Shown: piece by piece, positions 9,057-18,252 of the stretch | Numbering within the stretch: position 1 is the stretch's first letter | How the letters are laid out: every line of letters starts with the position of its first letter | Assembly: GCF_900187375.1 (NCBI RefSeq) | Contig: NZ_FYEW01000004.1 | Coordinates: 186,001 to 250,000, forward strand | Origin: Hymenobacter gelipurpurascens | GTDB lineage: Bacteria > Bacteroidota > Bacteroidia > Cytophagales > Hymenobacteraceae | DNA: 64,000 nucleotides | Direction of reading: 5' to 3' | Notes under the pieces: model-generated | Seen by the model: the letters and a program-made list of their open reading frames with translations, nothing else | Database searches by the model: none | What the model was told of the DNA's origin: nothing | Program-made: the position numbers and the translations under genes

Positions 9057-11189
9057 ATGAACACCAGTACTTTTTGGAGCACCCGGGTGCCGCGCGCGCT
9101 GCGGCGCTTATCCGTCGTCTTGGCCGCAGTAGGCCTAGGCCACTCCGCCGATGCCCAGAGCTTTCTGCGCGCCGATGGCCCCCGCATCGTGAATGCCAGC
9201 AACCAGGAGGTCATCCTCAACGGCATGAACCTGGGCAACTGGGCCGTGCAGGAAGGCTACATGATGAAAGTAGGCTGGCCCGGTCTCGATGGGAAGCAAA
9301 CCCAGGGCAAGGTCAAAAAGACCCTCTACAACGCGGGCATGAGCGACGCGGCCGTGGAAACCTTCTACCAGAACTACCGCAACAACTTCATTACCAAACC
9401 CGACCTCGACTACATCGCCTCCAAGGGCTTCAACTGCGTGCGCCTGCCCCTTCACTACGAGCTGTTCCTGACGCCCGCCCAGCGGGCCGTGCGCAGCAGC
9501 GTGATGCGCGGCACGGTTACGTACGATTCTTACGTGAGCCAGCTCACGGGGTGGTACAACAACAATCAGCTCTTCACTGACCCCAACAACATGGAGGCGC
9601 TGCGCATGATTGACAACACCCTGGCCTGGGCCCAGGCCAACAACATGTACGTGGTGCTGGATATGCACGCCGTGCCGGGCTCCCAGGGCACCGACGCCAA
9701 CATTGCCGACCAGATTGTGGCCAATGACCTCTGGAACCGCCAGATCAACCAGGATGTGCTCAACCGGCTGTGGGCATTCGTGTCGAACCGCTACAAGAAC
9801 GACGCCCGGGTGGCCATGTACGATTTGATCAACGAGCCCAACAACTTCCCCAACAACCAGAAGATTCACGATGTATACCAGCGCCTGATTACTACCATTC
9901 GGGGCAACGGCGACAACCACTTGCTTTTGCTGGAAGGCAATGGCTGGGGCAACGACTACAACTACATGGAGCCGTTTACCTTCTCCAACCGCACCAACCT
10001 GGTGTACAACTCGCACCGCTATAGCGGCGGCGGCTACGAGATGGACAACGGCGTGAACTCCACGGGCGGCAGCCCCAACACCATCCGCTTCATCGGCGAC
10101 CTGCGCAACTTCCGCACGACGCATAATGTGCCCGTCTGGATTGGGGAAACCGGCGAAAACTCCGACACCTGGATGCGCGAGGCGGCCAAGAACCTTAATT
10201 CCGTGGGTATCGGCTGGTGCCACTGGACCTACAAGCGCTTCGAGAATATCAGCAACCCGGCCTTCATGCACATCAACCCGCCCTATGTGGTGGACGGGCC
10301 TTCGGGCCTGAACCAGGTGCTGACCAACATTCAGTGGGCAAACTGCGTGCCCAACACGACGGTGGCGGCCGTGTCGCCCAACCAGAACGGCATTGTTAAC
10401 TACCCCGGCGGCGGCAACTACAACGGCACCGGCGGCAGCACCAGCAGCGGCCCGGCCATTGGGCGCATCTATGAAATCAGCTCGAAAAACGGCGGAAAGG
10501 CCCTGGAGGTATCAGCCAGCTCGCAGGCTAATGGCGGCCGCGTGCAGCAGTGGGGCTGGGTAAGCGCCGCCAACCAGAAATGGAAGCTGGTAGATGCCGG
10601 CAGCGGTTACGTGCGCATCGTGAACGTGAACAGCAACAAAAGCCTGGACGTGGCCGGCCCAAGCACGGCCGACGGCGCCCTGACCCACCAGTGGGACTGG
10701 CTGACCCAGGACAGCCAGTACTGGCAGATTGTGAGCAACGGCGACGGCACTTACCGCATCATCAACAAGTACAGCGGCAAGGCGCTGGATGTGCAGAACA
10801 ACTCCACCGCCGACGGAGCGGCCATTCAGCAGTGGACTTACGGCGGCGGCGACAACCAGCGCTGGTGGTTTAGCGACCAGGGTGCCGCCGCCCGCGTGGC
10901 GCTGGCTACCACGGCCGCTAGTGCCGCTACCGATGCGCGGCTGGAGGTGTACCCCACCGTTACGGATGCGGACCTGCAGGTACGCTACACGGCGCCAGCC
11001 AGCCAGAACCTGAACCTGCGCCTGCTCGATCTGACTGGTCGCGTGGTTATCAATCAGGCAAACCGTGCGGTGGTTTCGGGCCAAAACCTGATAACGGTAC
11101 CCATTGCCGCTGTAAAAGCGGGCGTTTACCTGATTCAGGTAGATACGCCTGAAGGCCGGCTAGTACGCCGCGTGGTAGTAGCTCATTAA
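9057..11189 (+). CDS. GH5-family glucanase with ricin-type lectin domain and T9SS sorting tail
   Basis: This is a secreted modular glycanase of 710 residues. A signal peptide ends near residue 34 (GHSADAQ). The GH5 catalytic domain (about 35-430) opens with VILNGMNLGNWAVQEGYM, a form typical of exo-beta-1,3-glucanase-like GH5 enzymes; Glu260 in DLINEPN is the acid/base and Glu364 in VWIGETGE the nucleophile. A Gly/Ser/Asn-rich linker leads to a ricin B-type trefoil lectin (about 469-606) with repeated QQW/HQW and NQKW/NQRW motifs. Residues 620-710 form a T9SS type A sorting domain (LEVYPTVTDADL to RLVRRVVVAH). The start at 9057 is chosen because the signal peptide follows directly; an earlier in-frame start at 8934 lacks one. 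It probably attacks a beta-1,3-linked glucan bound by the lectin. Confidence 0.9.
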   Translation: MNTSTFWSTRVPRALRRLSVVLAAVGLGHSADAQSFLRADGPRIVNASNQEVILNGMNLGNWAVQEGYMMKVGWPGLDGKQTQGKVKKTLYNAGMSDAAVETFYQNYRNNFITKPDLDYIASKGFNCVRLPLHYELFLTPAQRAVRSSVMRGTVTYDSYVSQLTGWYNNNQLFTDPNNMEALRMIDNTLAWAQANNMYVVLDMHAVPGSQGTDANIADQIVANDLWNRQINQDVLNRLWAFVSNRYKNDARVAMYDLINEPNNFPNNQKIHDVYQRLITTIRGNGDNHLLLLEGNGWGNDYNYMEPFTFSNRTNLVYNSHRYSGGGYEMDNGVNSTGGSPNTIRFIGDLRNFRTTHNVPVWIGETGENSDTWMREAAKNLNSVGIGWCHWTYKRFENISNPAFMHINPPYVVDGPSGLNQVLTNIQWANCVPNTTVAAVSPNQNGIVNYPGGGNYNGTGGSTSSGPAIGRIYEISSKNGGKALEVSASSQANGGRVQQWGWVSAANQKWKLVDAGSGYVRIVNVNSNKSLDVAGPSTADGALTHQWDWLTQDSQYWQIVSNGDGTYRIINKYSGKALDVQNNSTADGAAIQQWTYGGGDNQRWWFSDQGAAARVALATTAASAATDARLEVYPTVTDADLQVRYTAPASQNLNLRLLDLTGRVVINQANRAVVSGQNLITVPIAAVKAGVYLIQVDTPEGRLVRRVVVAH

Positions 11190-11202
11190 TTCTGAACCCG
11201 TT

Positions 11203-11225
11203 CGCCCCGGCAGCTGGCCGGGGCG
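11203..11225 (+). terminator. Terminator-like hairpin after the GH5 gene
   Basis: A perfect 9-bp GC-rich stem (11203-11211 with 11217-11225) and 5-nt loop begin 13 bases after the GH5 stop. No T-tract follows, so termination efficiency is uncertain. A GGCCTAGGCC palindrome lies in the same intergenic region at 11297-11306. Confidence 0.5.
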
Positions 11226-11349
11226 GGCACTTCAACTCTTCCTATCGATTAGAACCGTACGCTATAATTTCCTTCCCTTCTGATGACGAGCCCACTGGCC
11301 TAGGCCGACTACGGTACGCTTTTGCCCCTGTGCTTTATATTCTTACCGC

Positions 11350-12804
11350 ATGATGTTTCCTCCGTTTAGATTACCCTTGAGCACGGCCGGCTTACTGCTG
11401 CTAGGCCTGTTGGCCAGCTGCGGCGGCAACAGCTCGCCGGACCCCGCGCCCCAGCCCCCCGTAGTGCCACCCGTGACCACAGAACCGTCGCAGGTAGCCC
11501 AATGGCTGACCACGGCCGACCGCAGTACGCTTTTTTACAAGAGCACCCTGGCGCTGAACTTCAAGGATGCCGTAGGCCAGAACCCCACCATTGAGGTGGA
11601 TACCACCCAGACGTTCCAGACCATTGATGGGTTTGGCTACACCCTGACGGGCGGTAGTGCTCAGCTGCTCAACCAGATGACTGCCGCTACCCGCGCCACG
11701 CTGCTGAAGGAGCTGTTTGCCACTGACGGAACCAACATCGGCACCAGCTACCTGCGCATCAGCATTGGGGCGTCGGATCTGGATGCCAACGTCTTCACCT
11801 ACGACGACGCCAGCCAGCCAGACCCCACGCTAGGCCAGTTCAGCCTGGCGCCGGACAAGACCCATCTGCTGCCGGTGCTCAAAGAGATTCTGGCTATCAA
11901 CCCCAACATCAAAATTCTGGGCTCGCCCTGGACGGCGCCGGCCTGGATGAAAACCAACAACAGCTTTAAAGGCGGCTCGCTCAAGCCGGAGTATTACCCG
12001 GCCTACGCCCAGTACTTCGTTAAGTACCTGCAGGCCATGCAGGCGGAAGGCGTTCGGGTAGATGCCGTTACGCTCCAGAATGAGCCCCTGAACCCCGACA
12101 ATAATCCCAGCATGGAGATGTCGGCGCCGCAGCAGGCCACCTTCATCCGTGACCATGTCGGCCCGGCGTTTAAAGCGGCAGGCCTGGCCACCAAGATTAT
12201 TCTCTACGACCATAACCTCGACCGGACTGATTACCCCCTTACCGTGCTGCAGGATCCGCTGGCGGCGCAGTATGTTGATGGCTCGGCCTTTCACCTGTAC
12301 GCGGGCAACATTGCCGGCCTGAGCACGGTGCACAATGCCTTCCCTAACAAGAACGTCTACTTCACGGAGCAGTGGATTGGAGGCCCGGGCAACTTTTCGG
12401 GCGACCTGAACTGGCACGTGAGCAACCTTATCATTGGGGCCACCCGCAACTGGAGCCGCAACGTGCTGGAGTGGAACCTGGCCGCCGACCAGAACTACGG
12501 CCCCCACACGCCCGGCGGCTGCAACACCTGCCTGGGCGCTCTGACCATCAACGGCAACGATGTAACGCGCAATACGGCCTACTACACCGTGGCCCACGCG
12601 GCCAAGTTTGTGCGCCCTGGCTCGGTGCGCATTGGCACCAACGTGCCGGGCAGTCTGCAGAATGTGGCGTTTAAAAACCCCGAAGGCAAGAAAGTGCTCA
12701 TCGTGCTCAATACCGGCTCCTCCCAGACTTTCGACATCAAATACCGGGGCAAAGTAGCCTCCACCCAACTGGCCGCCGGCTCGGTGGGCACCTATATCTG
12801 GTAA
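11350..12804 (+). CDS. GH30-family glycoside hydrolase lipoprotein, paralogue of the 7429 gene
   Basis: This is a retaining GH30 enzyme of 484 residues with a lipobox (LLASC, Cys near residue 25) and a Pro/Ser linker (PDPAPQPPVVPPVTTEPS). The catalytic features are Glu245 in TLQNEP (acid/base) and Glu340 in YFTEQW (nucleophile), with GSPWTAPAWMKTN as the signature. It matches the gene at 7429 almost throughout (FQTIDGFGY, LPVLKEILAINP, VLEWNLAAD, HTPGGC), which points to a local duplication with the GH5 gene lying between the copies. It is likely a surface beta-1,6-glucanase; the two copies may differ in chain-length preference. The next GH30 starts 18 bases downstream, so the two are probably cotranscribed. 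Confidence 0.88.
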   Translation: MMFPPFRLPLSTAGLLLLGLLASCGGNSSPDPAPQPPVVPPVTTEPSQVAQWLTTADRSTLFYKSTLALNFKDAVGQNPTIEVDTTQTFQTIDGFGYTLTGGSAQLLNQMTAATRATLLKELFATDGTNIGTSYLRISIGASDLDANVFTYDDASQPDPTLGQFSLAPDKTHLLPVLKEILAINPNIKILGSPWTAPAWMKTNNSFKGGSLKPEYYPAYAQYFVKYLQAMQAEGVRVDAVTLQNEPLNPDNNPSMEMSAPQQATFIRDHVGPAFKAAGLATKIILYDHNLDRTDYPLTVLQDPLAAQYVDGSAFHLYAGNIAGLSTVHNAFPNKNVYFTEQWIGGPGNFSGDLNWHVSNLIIGATRNWSRNVLEWNLAADQNYGPHTPGGCNTCLGALTINGNDVTRNTAYYTVAHAAKFVRPGSVRIGTNVPGSLQNVAFKNPEGKKVLIVLNTGSSQTFDIKYRGKVASTQLAAGSVGTYIW

Positions 12805-12822
12805 CTCTCTTTTTCTAGTAGC

Positions 12823-14301
12823 ATGCAATACCCCCTCCTGGCGGCTCTGCTGGCCACCACCCTCACCACTGGCGCCCTGGCCCAGAAGAAAGCCTCTACC
12901 CCCGCCGCCAAGCCCACCCCCACGTACTCGGCGGCCGGCCGGCAGGTGCAGGTGTATACCACGGCCGACAAAACGGAGCTACGCCTCGCGGCCACCGACA
13001 AGCTTTCCTTCCAGGCCCAGCCCCAGCCTCTGGAAACCCAACCCACGGTCTTTGTGGATCCTACCCACTCTTTCCAAACCATGCTGGGCATTGGCGGGGC
13101 CCTCACGGATGCCGCCGCCGAAACATTTTCCAAGCTGCCCAAAGCCCAGCAGCAGGAGTTTCTGCAGGCCTACTATAGCCCCACCAAGGGCATCGGATAC
13201 ACGCTGGCGCGCACGTCCATTCACAGCACCGACTTTTCCACGGCGCCTTATACCTACGTGGCCGAGGGCGACAAGGAGCTCAAGACCTTCAGCATCAAGC
13301 ACGACGAGCAGTACCGCATTCCCTTCATCAAGCAGGCCATGGCCGCGGCCGGCGGTAAGCTCACCATGTACGTGAGCCCCTGGAGCCCGCCGGCCTGGAT
13401 GAAAGACACCAAGGAAATGCTGCGCGGCGGCAAGCTGCTGCCCGAATACCGGCAGAACTGGGCCAACTACTACGTAAAGTTTATCCAGGCCTACGAGAAG
13501 GCCGGCATTCCCATCTGGGGCCTCACGGTGCAGAACGAGCCCATGGCCAAGCAAAAGTGGGAGTCCTGCATTTTCACGGCCGAGGAAGAGCGCGACTTCG
13601 TGAAAGGCTACCTCGGGCCCACTCTTAAAAAGGCCGGCATGGGCGACCGGAAGCTCATCGGCTGGGACCACAACCGCGACCTGATGTTTCAGCGGGCGGC
13701 GACTCTGTTTGATGATCCCGAGGCCAGCCAGTACTTCTGGGGCTTGGGCTACCACTGGTACGAGACCTGGACCGGCTCGGGCATGCAGTTCGACAACCTG
13801 CGCCGCGTGCACGAAACCTACCCCGACAAGCACCTGATCTTTACCGAAGGCTGCGTGGAAAACTTCCAGTTCAGCGGCATTCAGGACTGGCGCCTGGGCG
13901 AGCGGTACGGCTACTCCATGCTCAACGACTTCAACGCCGGCACCGAGGCCTGGACCGACTGGAACATCCTGCTCGACGAAACTGGGGGCCCCAACCACGT
14001 GGGTAACTTTTGCTACGCCCCCATCATCGGGGACACCCGCAGCGGCAAGCTGCTCTACACCAACGCCTACTACTACATCGGCCACTTCGCCAAGTTCGTG
14101 CGGCCCGGCGCCAAGCGCATTGCCACCGCCTCCAGCCGCGACGTGCTGCAGACAACGGCCTTCCTGAACACCGATGGCAAAGTGGCGGTAGTGGTGCTGA
14201 ACACCACGGAGAAAGAGCAGCCCTTCCAGCTCTGGATCAAAGGTCAGGCTACGCAAACTACCAGCCGGCCGCACTCCATTATGACCATGGTCGTAAATTA
14301 A
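12823..14301 (+). CDS. GH30-family glucosidase (glucosylceramidase-like), more distant paralogue
   Basis: This is a secreted GH30 enzyme of 492 residues with a Sec signal (LTTGALAQ) rather than a lipobox. TFQTMLGIGGALTDAAAETF is the family opening, YVSPWSPPAWMKD the signature, Glu239 in TVQNEP the acid/base and Glu342 in IFTEGC the nucleophile. The EGC nucleophile context and AETFSKLP place it nearer the glucosylceramidase-type subfamily than its two neighbours, so it may act as an exo-beta-glucosidase on oligosaccharides. It follows the preceding GH30 by 18 bases. Confidence 0.88.
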   Translation: MQYPLLAALLATTLTTGALAQKKASTPAAKPTPTYSAAGRQVQVYTTADKTELRLAATDKLSFQAQPQPLETQPTVFVDPTHSFQTMLGIGGALTDAAAETFSKLPKAQQQEFLQAYYSPTKGIGYTLARTSIHSTDFSTAPYTYVAEGDKELKTFSIKHDEQYRIPFIKQAMAAAGGKLTMYVSPWSPPAWMKDTKEMLRGGKLLPEYRQNWANYYVKFIQAYEKAGIPIWGLTVQNEPMAKQKWESCIFTAEEERDFVKGYLGPTLKKAGMGDRKLIGWDHNRDLMFQRAATLFDDPEASQYFWGLGYHWYETWTGSGMQFDNLRRVHETYPDKHLIFTEGCVENFQFSGIQDWRLGERYGYSMLNDFNAGTEAWTDWNILLDETGGPNHVGNFCYAPIIGDTRSGKLLYTNAYYYIGHFAKFVRPGAKRIATASSRDVLQTTAFLNTDGKVAVVVLNTTEKEQPFQLWIKGQATQTTSRPHSIMTMVVN

Positions 14302-14491
14302 CCTGGCCTAGGCACCTTCCACGATGCCTGGGAAAGCCTTCGGAAGCTCCTTTTCCGCGGGCCTACCACTGACGACAGAATAAGCAGTACCTGCAAGTGC
14401 TGACTTAACCAGTTAGGTGACGCCGTAGGAAGCGTTACCTAATGGGCCCGCTAGCGTTGGGTGGGAATTTTCGCTAGCGTGGCGTAAAGGC

Positions 14492-14523
14492 GAAAGCAGG
14501 CGGTGTGGGATCCGCCTGCTTTC
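14492..14523 (+). terminator. Terminator hairpin after the third GH30
   Basis: A perfect 12-bp inverted repeat (14492-14503 with 14512-14523) encloses an 8-nt loop, about 190 bases after the GH30 stop and 57 before the next gene. The remaining intergenic DNA from 14302 holds a GGCCTAGG motif and a repeated CGCTAGCG-type sequence but no gene. Confidence 0.65.
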
Positions 14524-14579
14524 ATGCTGTATAAGCACTCCAGTTTCAGACAACCTTTCCCCCCTATTTGCTTTACTTC

Positions 14580-15209
14580 ATGATGAAAGCCCTATTCCTT
14601 TCCACTGCGCTGTACTTGGTCGCTCTGACCGTTACCGCCCAATCGTTTAAGTCTATGCGCTGGCAAAATGCTCCGAAGAAAGCCACCATTACCGCCTCCA
14701 AAGTGCAAGTGCAGGTAGAAGGCGGCACCGACTTCTGGCGCGTGACGCACTACGGCTTCATCCGCGACAACGGGCACTTCTACTACCAAGAGCAGGAGGG
14801 CGACTTCATCGCCAAAGTCAAAGTCCTAGGCCAGTACAGAGACCTCTACGACCAGGCCGGACTGATGATTCGGCTCGACGAGAAGAACTGGATTAAGACC
14901 GGCATCGAGTACGTGAAGGGAGTGCAGAACGTCAGCGCCGTCGTGACGCGCGAGGTGTCGGACTGGTCGGTGGTGCCGCGCCAAGACAGCCCCAAAGCCG
15001 TGTGGCTGACTCTCCTGCGCAAGGGCGACTACGTGGAAATCCAGTACTCCTTCGACAACCATGAGTTCAAGATGCTGCGCCTGGCCTACTTCCCTCCTGC
15101 AGCCGGTCAGAAAGTACAAATCGGGCTGATGTGCGCCGCCCCCGATGGCAAAGGCTTCCCCGTTGAGTTCGAGGAGTTTTCTGTCACTCCGGTCAGCCGC
15201 GCAAAGTAA
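14580..15209 (+). CDS. DUF1349 (concanavalin-like) secreted protein
   Basis: This is a secreted protein of 209 residues with a signal peptide (ATG at 14580 or 14583; cleavage near VTAQS). The body matches DUF1349, a beta-sandwich related to concanavalin-like lectins: DFWRVTHYGFIRDNGHFY, GLMIRLDEKNWIKTGIEY, VQNVSAVVTREVSDWSV and VQIGLMCAAPDGKGF are characteristic. Family members often sit in glycan-degradation loci and are assumed to bind or process sugars; some are annotated as regulators of sugar metabolism. Position in PUL 1 suggests an accessory periplasmic glycan-binding role, but no activity can be assigned. Confidence 0.8.
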   Translation: MMKALFLSTALYLVALTVTAQSFKSMRWQNAPKKATITASKVQVQVEGGTDFWRVTHYGFIRDNGHFYYQEQEGDFIAKVKVLGQYRDLYDQAGLMIRLDEKNWIKTGIEYVKGVQNVSAVVTREVSDWSVVPRQDSPKAVWLTLLRKGDYVEIQYSFDNHEFKMLRLAYFPPAAGQKVQIGLMCAAPDGKGFPVEFEEFSVTPVSRAK

Positions 15210-15271
15210 CCACGTCACTTTTCTGTATCCTGGGCCATCTTTAGCGTGGTTCCACCTGGCTTCTTCTTTCT

Positions 15272-16822
15272 ATGTTCTACCGCTTCGCACGGCACGGCGC
15301 CGGGCTCCTACTCAGCAGTGTGCTGGCCTGGGCTGCTACCGCTTTTCCCGGTCATGCTCAAGGCACTCCTCCCGTCGTGAAGACCCGGCAAGGCAAAGTG
15401 CAGGGCGTGCAGGAAGGGAGCTTGCGCGTATTTCGGGGCATTCCCTACGCCCAGCCTCCGGTGGGCGCGCTGCGCTTTCGTCCTCCGCAGCCCCTAAAGC
15501 GGCATTCCGGAACACCTGTAGCGGCCCAGTTTGGGGCCCGGGCACCTCAGGCCGGAGGCCCTACGGGGGTGCAGGGGGCAGAAGATTGTCTTTATCTGAA
15601 CGTGTGGGCTCCGTCTGTTTCCAAAAAGCAGCGCAGGCCCGTGGTGGTGTGGGTGCACGGCGGGGCATTTACCGGCGGCTCGGGCCAGGACAACGACACC
15701 TGGACGTTTGCGGCCCAGGATACGCTGGTGGCCGTGAGCTTTAACTACCGCCTGGGCAGCCTGGGCTTTCTGCAGCTGGGCAACTGCCTGGGGCCCGGGT
15801 ATGAGCAGGCCGGCAACTGTGGCCTGCTGGATGCCGTGGCCGCCCTGCGCTGGGTACACGACAACATTGCCGCGTTTGGGGGCGACCCGAAACGGGTCAC
15901 CGTGATGGGCGAGTCAGCGGGCGCCAAGCTGATTGGGGGCCTACTGGTGACGCCCGCCGCCCAAGGCCTGTTTCAGCAGGTAATTCTGGAAAGCGGCGCG
16001 GTGCAGGCCGTGCGCGACACGGCCACCGCGGGGGCCATCACCTACCAGCTGCTGCAGGCGCTGCACACCACCGATGCCCGCGCCTTGCTCACGCTGCCCG
16101 CCGACTCGCTGGTACGGGCGCAAACCCGGTTTGCCAACGGGGCGGGTGGCCTACAGGTGTTTGGGCCGGTGCTCGACGGGCAGACCATCCCTAGGCCACC
16201 CCTGGAATACCTGGGCCAGTCTCGGCCCGCTATCCGGGTTCTGCTGGGAACCAACCGGGAAGAGGCCAGGCTGTTCAGCGGCCCCGGCTCCATCCTGCAT
16301 GCGCCGAATGAGGCGGCGCTGCCGTTGGTTTTTGGCGCGCACAACAGCCCCTACGTGTGGCGGGCCTATCAGCAGCTGCGCCAATCCCAGCCCGCTCTTG
16401 ATGCCTGGAACACCGTGCTCACCGATTATCTCTACCGGCTGGCCACGTACCGGCTCGCCAATCAGCTGGCGGCTCAGGGTACGCCCACCTGGCTCTACCG
16501 CTTCGACTACGCCGATGCCACCACCCAGCCGATGCACGCCCAAGAGCTGAATTTCGTGTGGAATGCGCCCGTCGGCAGCTCCGCTGCCCATACGGCAGCG
16601 GCGCCGCCCAATGCCCCCAGCAAAGCATCGGGGCCCGCGCTGGCCGCTGCCATGCACGCGCACTGGGCCAGCTTTATCAAGACGGGGCAGCCGGGACCTG
16701 CGTGGCCGGCCTACACCCCGGCCACCAGGCAGGTGATGCTTTTCAGGCAGGAAAGCCAACCGGAAGCGGTGCTGGCCCCCTACGAGGATGCCGCGTTTCC
16801 CACTCAGGGCTACAAGCGCTGA
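15272..16822 (+). CDS. Type B carboxylesterase
   Basis: This is a secreted alpha/beta-hydrolase of the carboxylesterase/lipase type B family, 516 residues with a signal peptide (AFPGHAQ). FRGIPYAQPPVGALRF is the N-terminal signature, EDCLYLNVW the second, VWVHGGAFTGGS the oxyanion region, and Ser215 in GESAGA the nucleophile. The acidic member is in GTNREEARLF and the likely catalytic His is in MHAQEL, where many members have HG. It is the last gene of PUL 1 and may remove ester decorations from the glycan, though this family is broad. A strong terminator follows. Confidence 0.87.
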   Translation: MFYRFARHGAGLLLSSVLAWAATAFPGHAQGTPPVVKTRQGKVQGVQEGSLRVFRGIPYAQPPVGALRFRPPQPLKRHSGTPVAAQFGARAPQAGGPTGVQGAEDCLYLNVWAPSVSKKQRRPVVVWVHGGAFTGGSGQDNDTWTFAAQDTLVAVSFNYRLGSLGFLQLGNCLGPGYEQAGNCGLLDAVAALRWVHDNIAAFGGDPKRVTVMGESAGAKLIGGLLVTPAAQGLFQQVILESGAVQAVRDTATAGAITYQLLQALHTTDARALLTLPADSLVRAQTRFANGAGGLQVFGPVLDGQTIPRPPLEYLGQSRPAIRVLLGTNREEARLFSGPGSILHAPNEAALPLVFGAHNSPYVWRAYQQLRQSQPALDAWNTVLTDYLYRLATYRLANQLAAQGTPTWLYRFDYADATTQPMHAQELNFVWNAPVGSSAAHTAAAPPNAPSKASGPALAAAMHAHWASFIKTGQPGPAWPAYTPATRQVMLFRQESQPEAVLAPYEDAAFPTQGYKR

Positions 16823-16845
16823 CCGCAGCAGCACCCCCCTACCGA

Positions 16846-16894
16846 AAAACCCGGCCTCCCGGCGACGACTGCCGTCGCCGGGAGGCCGGGTTTT
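16846..16894. terminator. Bidirectional terminator between the two convergent PULs
   Basis: A perfect 22-bp inverted repeat (16846-16867 with 16873-16894) with a 5-nt loop has an A-tract on one flank and a T-tract on the other, so it can act on both strands. It lies between the esterase gene (plus, ends 16822) and the lyase gene (minus, ends 16916). Confidence 0.93.
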
Positions 16895-16915
16895 CACCGG
16901 ACGACGTGGGCCCGT

Positions 16916-18073
16916 TTACCGCCCGATGCTGCGGTGGGTGAAGGAGGTGAAGCCCAGGAAGGTTTTATCACCGGGTACGCCGTACGGGTCCTGCCGGTCG
17001 CGCAGGGAAGCCAGCTTGCTGGTGCCGTAGTAGTTGTAGGCCGTCTCGATGCCGGGAAAGATCTGGGTGCCGCTGCAGTTGCGGGTGTAGTTACCCGCGG
17101 CGGCGTCCTCGTACCGGTTCCAGCCGTTCTTGATCTGCTGCCCATTGGCTTCGTAAATGGCCGAGTTGCCCTGGATGCGGGCCGTTTCGGCGGCGTAGGT
17201 CAGGGCCGTGAGCGTGTACTGGGGGTGGATGCAGTCCCGGTCGCGCTGCTCTTTCACGGCTCCATCGGAGTAGAACAGCTGAGGCAAAATCTGAAACAGG
17301 TAGTCGTAGCCCGAGTCATAGACCGACGTACTGTTGAACCACACGCCCAAAGCCATCTTGGCGTAGCAGTAGGAAGCCTGCCAGTTGTTGATGTCGTTGA
17401 TGGCGCCGGGCACGTTGTTGACGTAGTTGTTTTTCAGGTTGTTGAGAAAGTCAGAGAACTTGCTGACGTCGGTGGCTGACCAGCCGGCCCCGTTGCCATT
17501 CACGGAGTAGTAGCGAATGATTTCGCCGGCCGCCACAAAGGACGGCGCCACCCACGCGGCTTCCAGGTAGGTCTGGCGGAACTCCGTGGGGCTGCCGTCG
17601 GGCTTGGGCGAGGTGGAGTACCGCTGGAAGTTGTAGGCGTAGCCGTTAAGAATCTGCTTGGCCTGGTTGGCGTAGGTGGCGTTGCCGGTTTTCACCCACC
17701 GCAGGGCGCAGGCGTAAGCCAGGATGGCGTCGCGCCGGATCTGGTCCTCGGTGGGGCTGCCCCCGCTGCCCACCACGTATACCACGTTCGGGAAGGTAGT
17801 CGGGACGGCATACTGGTTCATGTAGTCCACGACTTTGTTGTAGCCCGCCGTGCGGGTGGCGTCGCCCGCGTTGGCCTGGGCGGCCACCAGATCCAGGCTG
17901 GCCCGGCTGTTGACTACCCCCGGGTGCTGAAAGGTGGTGATGGTGGAATTGGCCGGGGTAGTGGCCGCGGCGGGCGATGCCACTTCCTTGTTTTGGCAGG
18001 CAGAGGCCAGGGCCAGCGCCACGGAGCACAGGCTGAGCGCAGCCCAGCGAGATGAAGTTGTCAGAATCGTCAT
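16916..18073 (-). CDS. Alginate lyase-family (alpha/alpha toroid) lipoprotein
   Basis: This is a lipoprotein of 385 residues (lipobox LASAC, Cys26) resembling the alginate_lyase Pfam family of helical-toroid polysaccharide lyases. Supporting segments are HPGVVNSRASLDLVAAQ near the start, NNWQASYCYAKMALGVWF with the Asn-containing active-site helix, and RDCIHPQYTLTALTYAAETA with a candidate catalytic His/Tyr. Such enzymes cleave uronate chains by beta-elimination and leave 4,5-unsaturated ends, the substrate of the GH88 encoded upstream. It is the last gene of the PUL 2 array and is separated from GH88 by 179 bases that contain an operator-like palindrome, so it probably has its own promoter. 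The lyase family number is uncertain. Confidence 0.75.
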   Translation of the reverse strand: MTILTTSSRWAALSLCSVALALASACQNKEVASPAAATTPANSTITTFQHPGVVNSRASLDLVAAQANAGDATRTAGYNKVVDYMNQYAVPTTFPNVVYVVGSGGSPTEDQIRRDAILAYACALRWVKTGNATYANQAKQILNGYAYNFQRYSTSPKPDGSPTEFRQTYLEAAWVAPSFVAAGEIIRYYSVNGNGAGWSATDVSKFSDFLNNLKNNYVNNVPGAINDINNWQASYCYAKMALGVWFNSTSVYDSGYDYLFQILPQLFYSDGAVKEQRDRDCIHPQYTLTALTYAAETARIQGNSAIYEANGQQIKNGWNRYEDAAAGNYTRNCSGTQIFPGIETAYNYYGTSKLASLRDRQDPYGVPGDKTFLGFTSFTHRSIGR

Positions 18074-18179
18074 GGTTGTGGCGGGGTTAAGGGGTAGAAC
18101 GGAAAAATGAAATTAAAGGCCCTAGGCCTGCTCCCGAAAAGTGAGAGGATTTTTCCAGCAAACTCCCATGAAGTAAGGT

Positions 18180-18202
18180 GTTTATTTACGTAAACGTTTT
18201 CG
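18180..18202. promoter_or_regulatory. LacI-type operator upstream of the lyase gene at 16916-18073
   Basis: Positions 18180-18199 are identical, 20 of 20 bases, to 36325-36344 upstream of susC. The core CGTAAACGTTTTCG (18189-18202) is one base from a perfect palindrome and contains AAACGTTT, the usual core of LacI/GalR-family operators. It lies about 107-130 bases upstream of the lyase start on the minus strand. This suggests that the LacI-type regulator at 36568 also controls this distal gene. Confidence 0.75.
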
Positions 18203-18252
18203 ACGCCCTCATCTACCCTGTCTCAATTTTGCCCTATTTACCCCCCCGGCTT

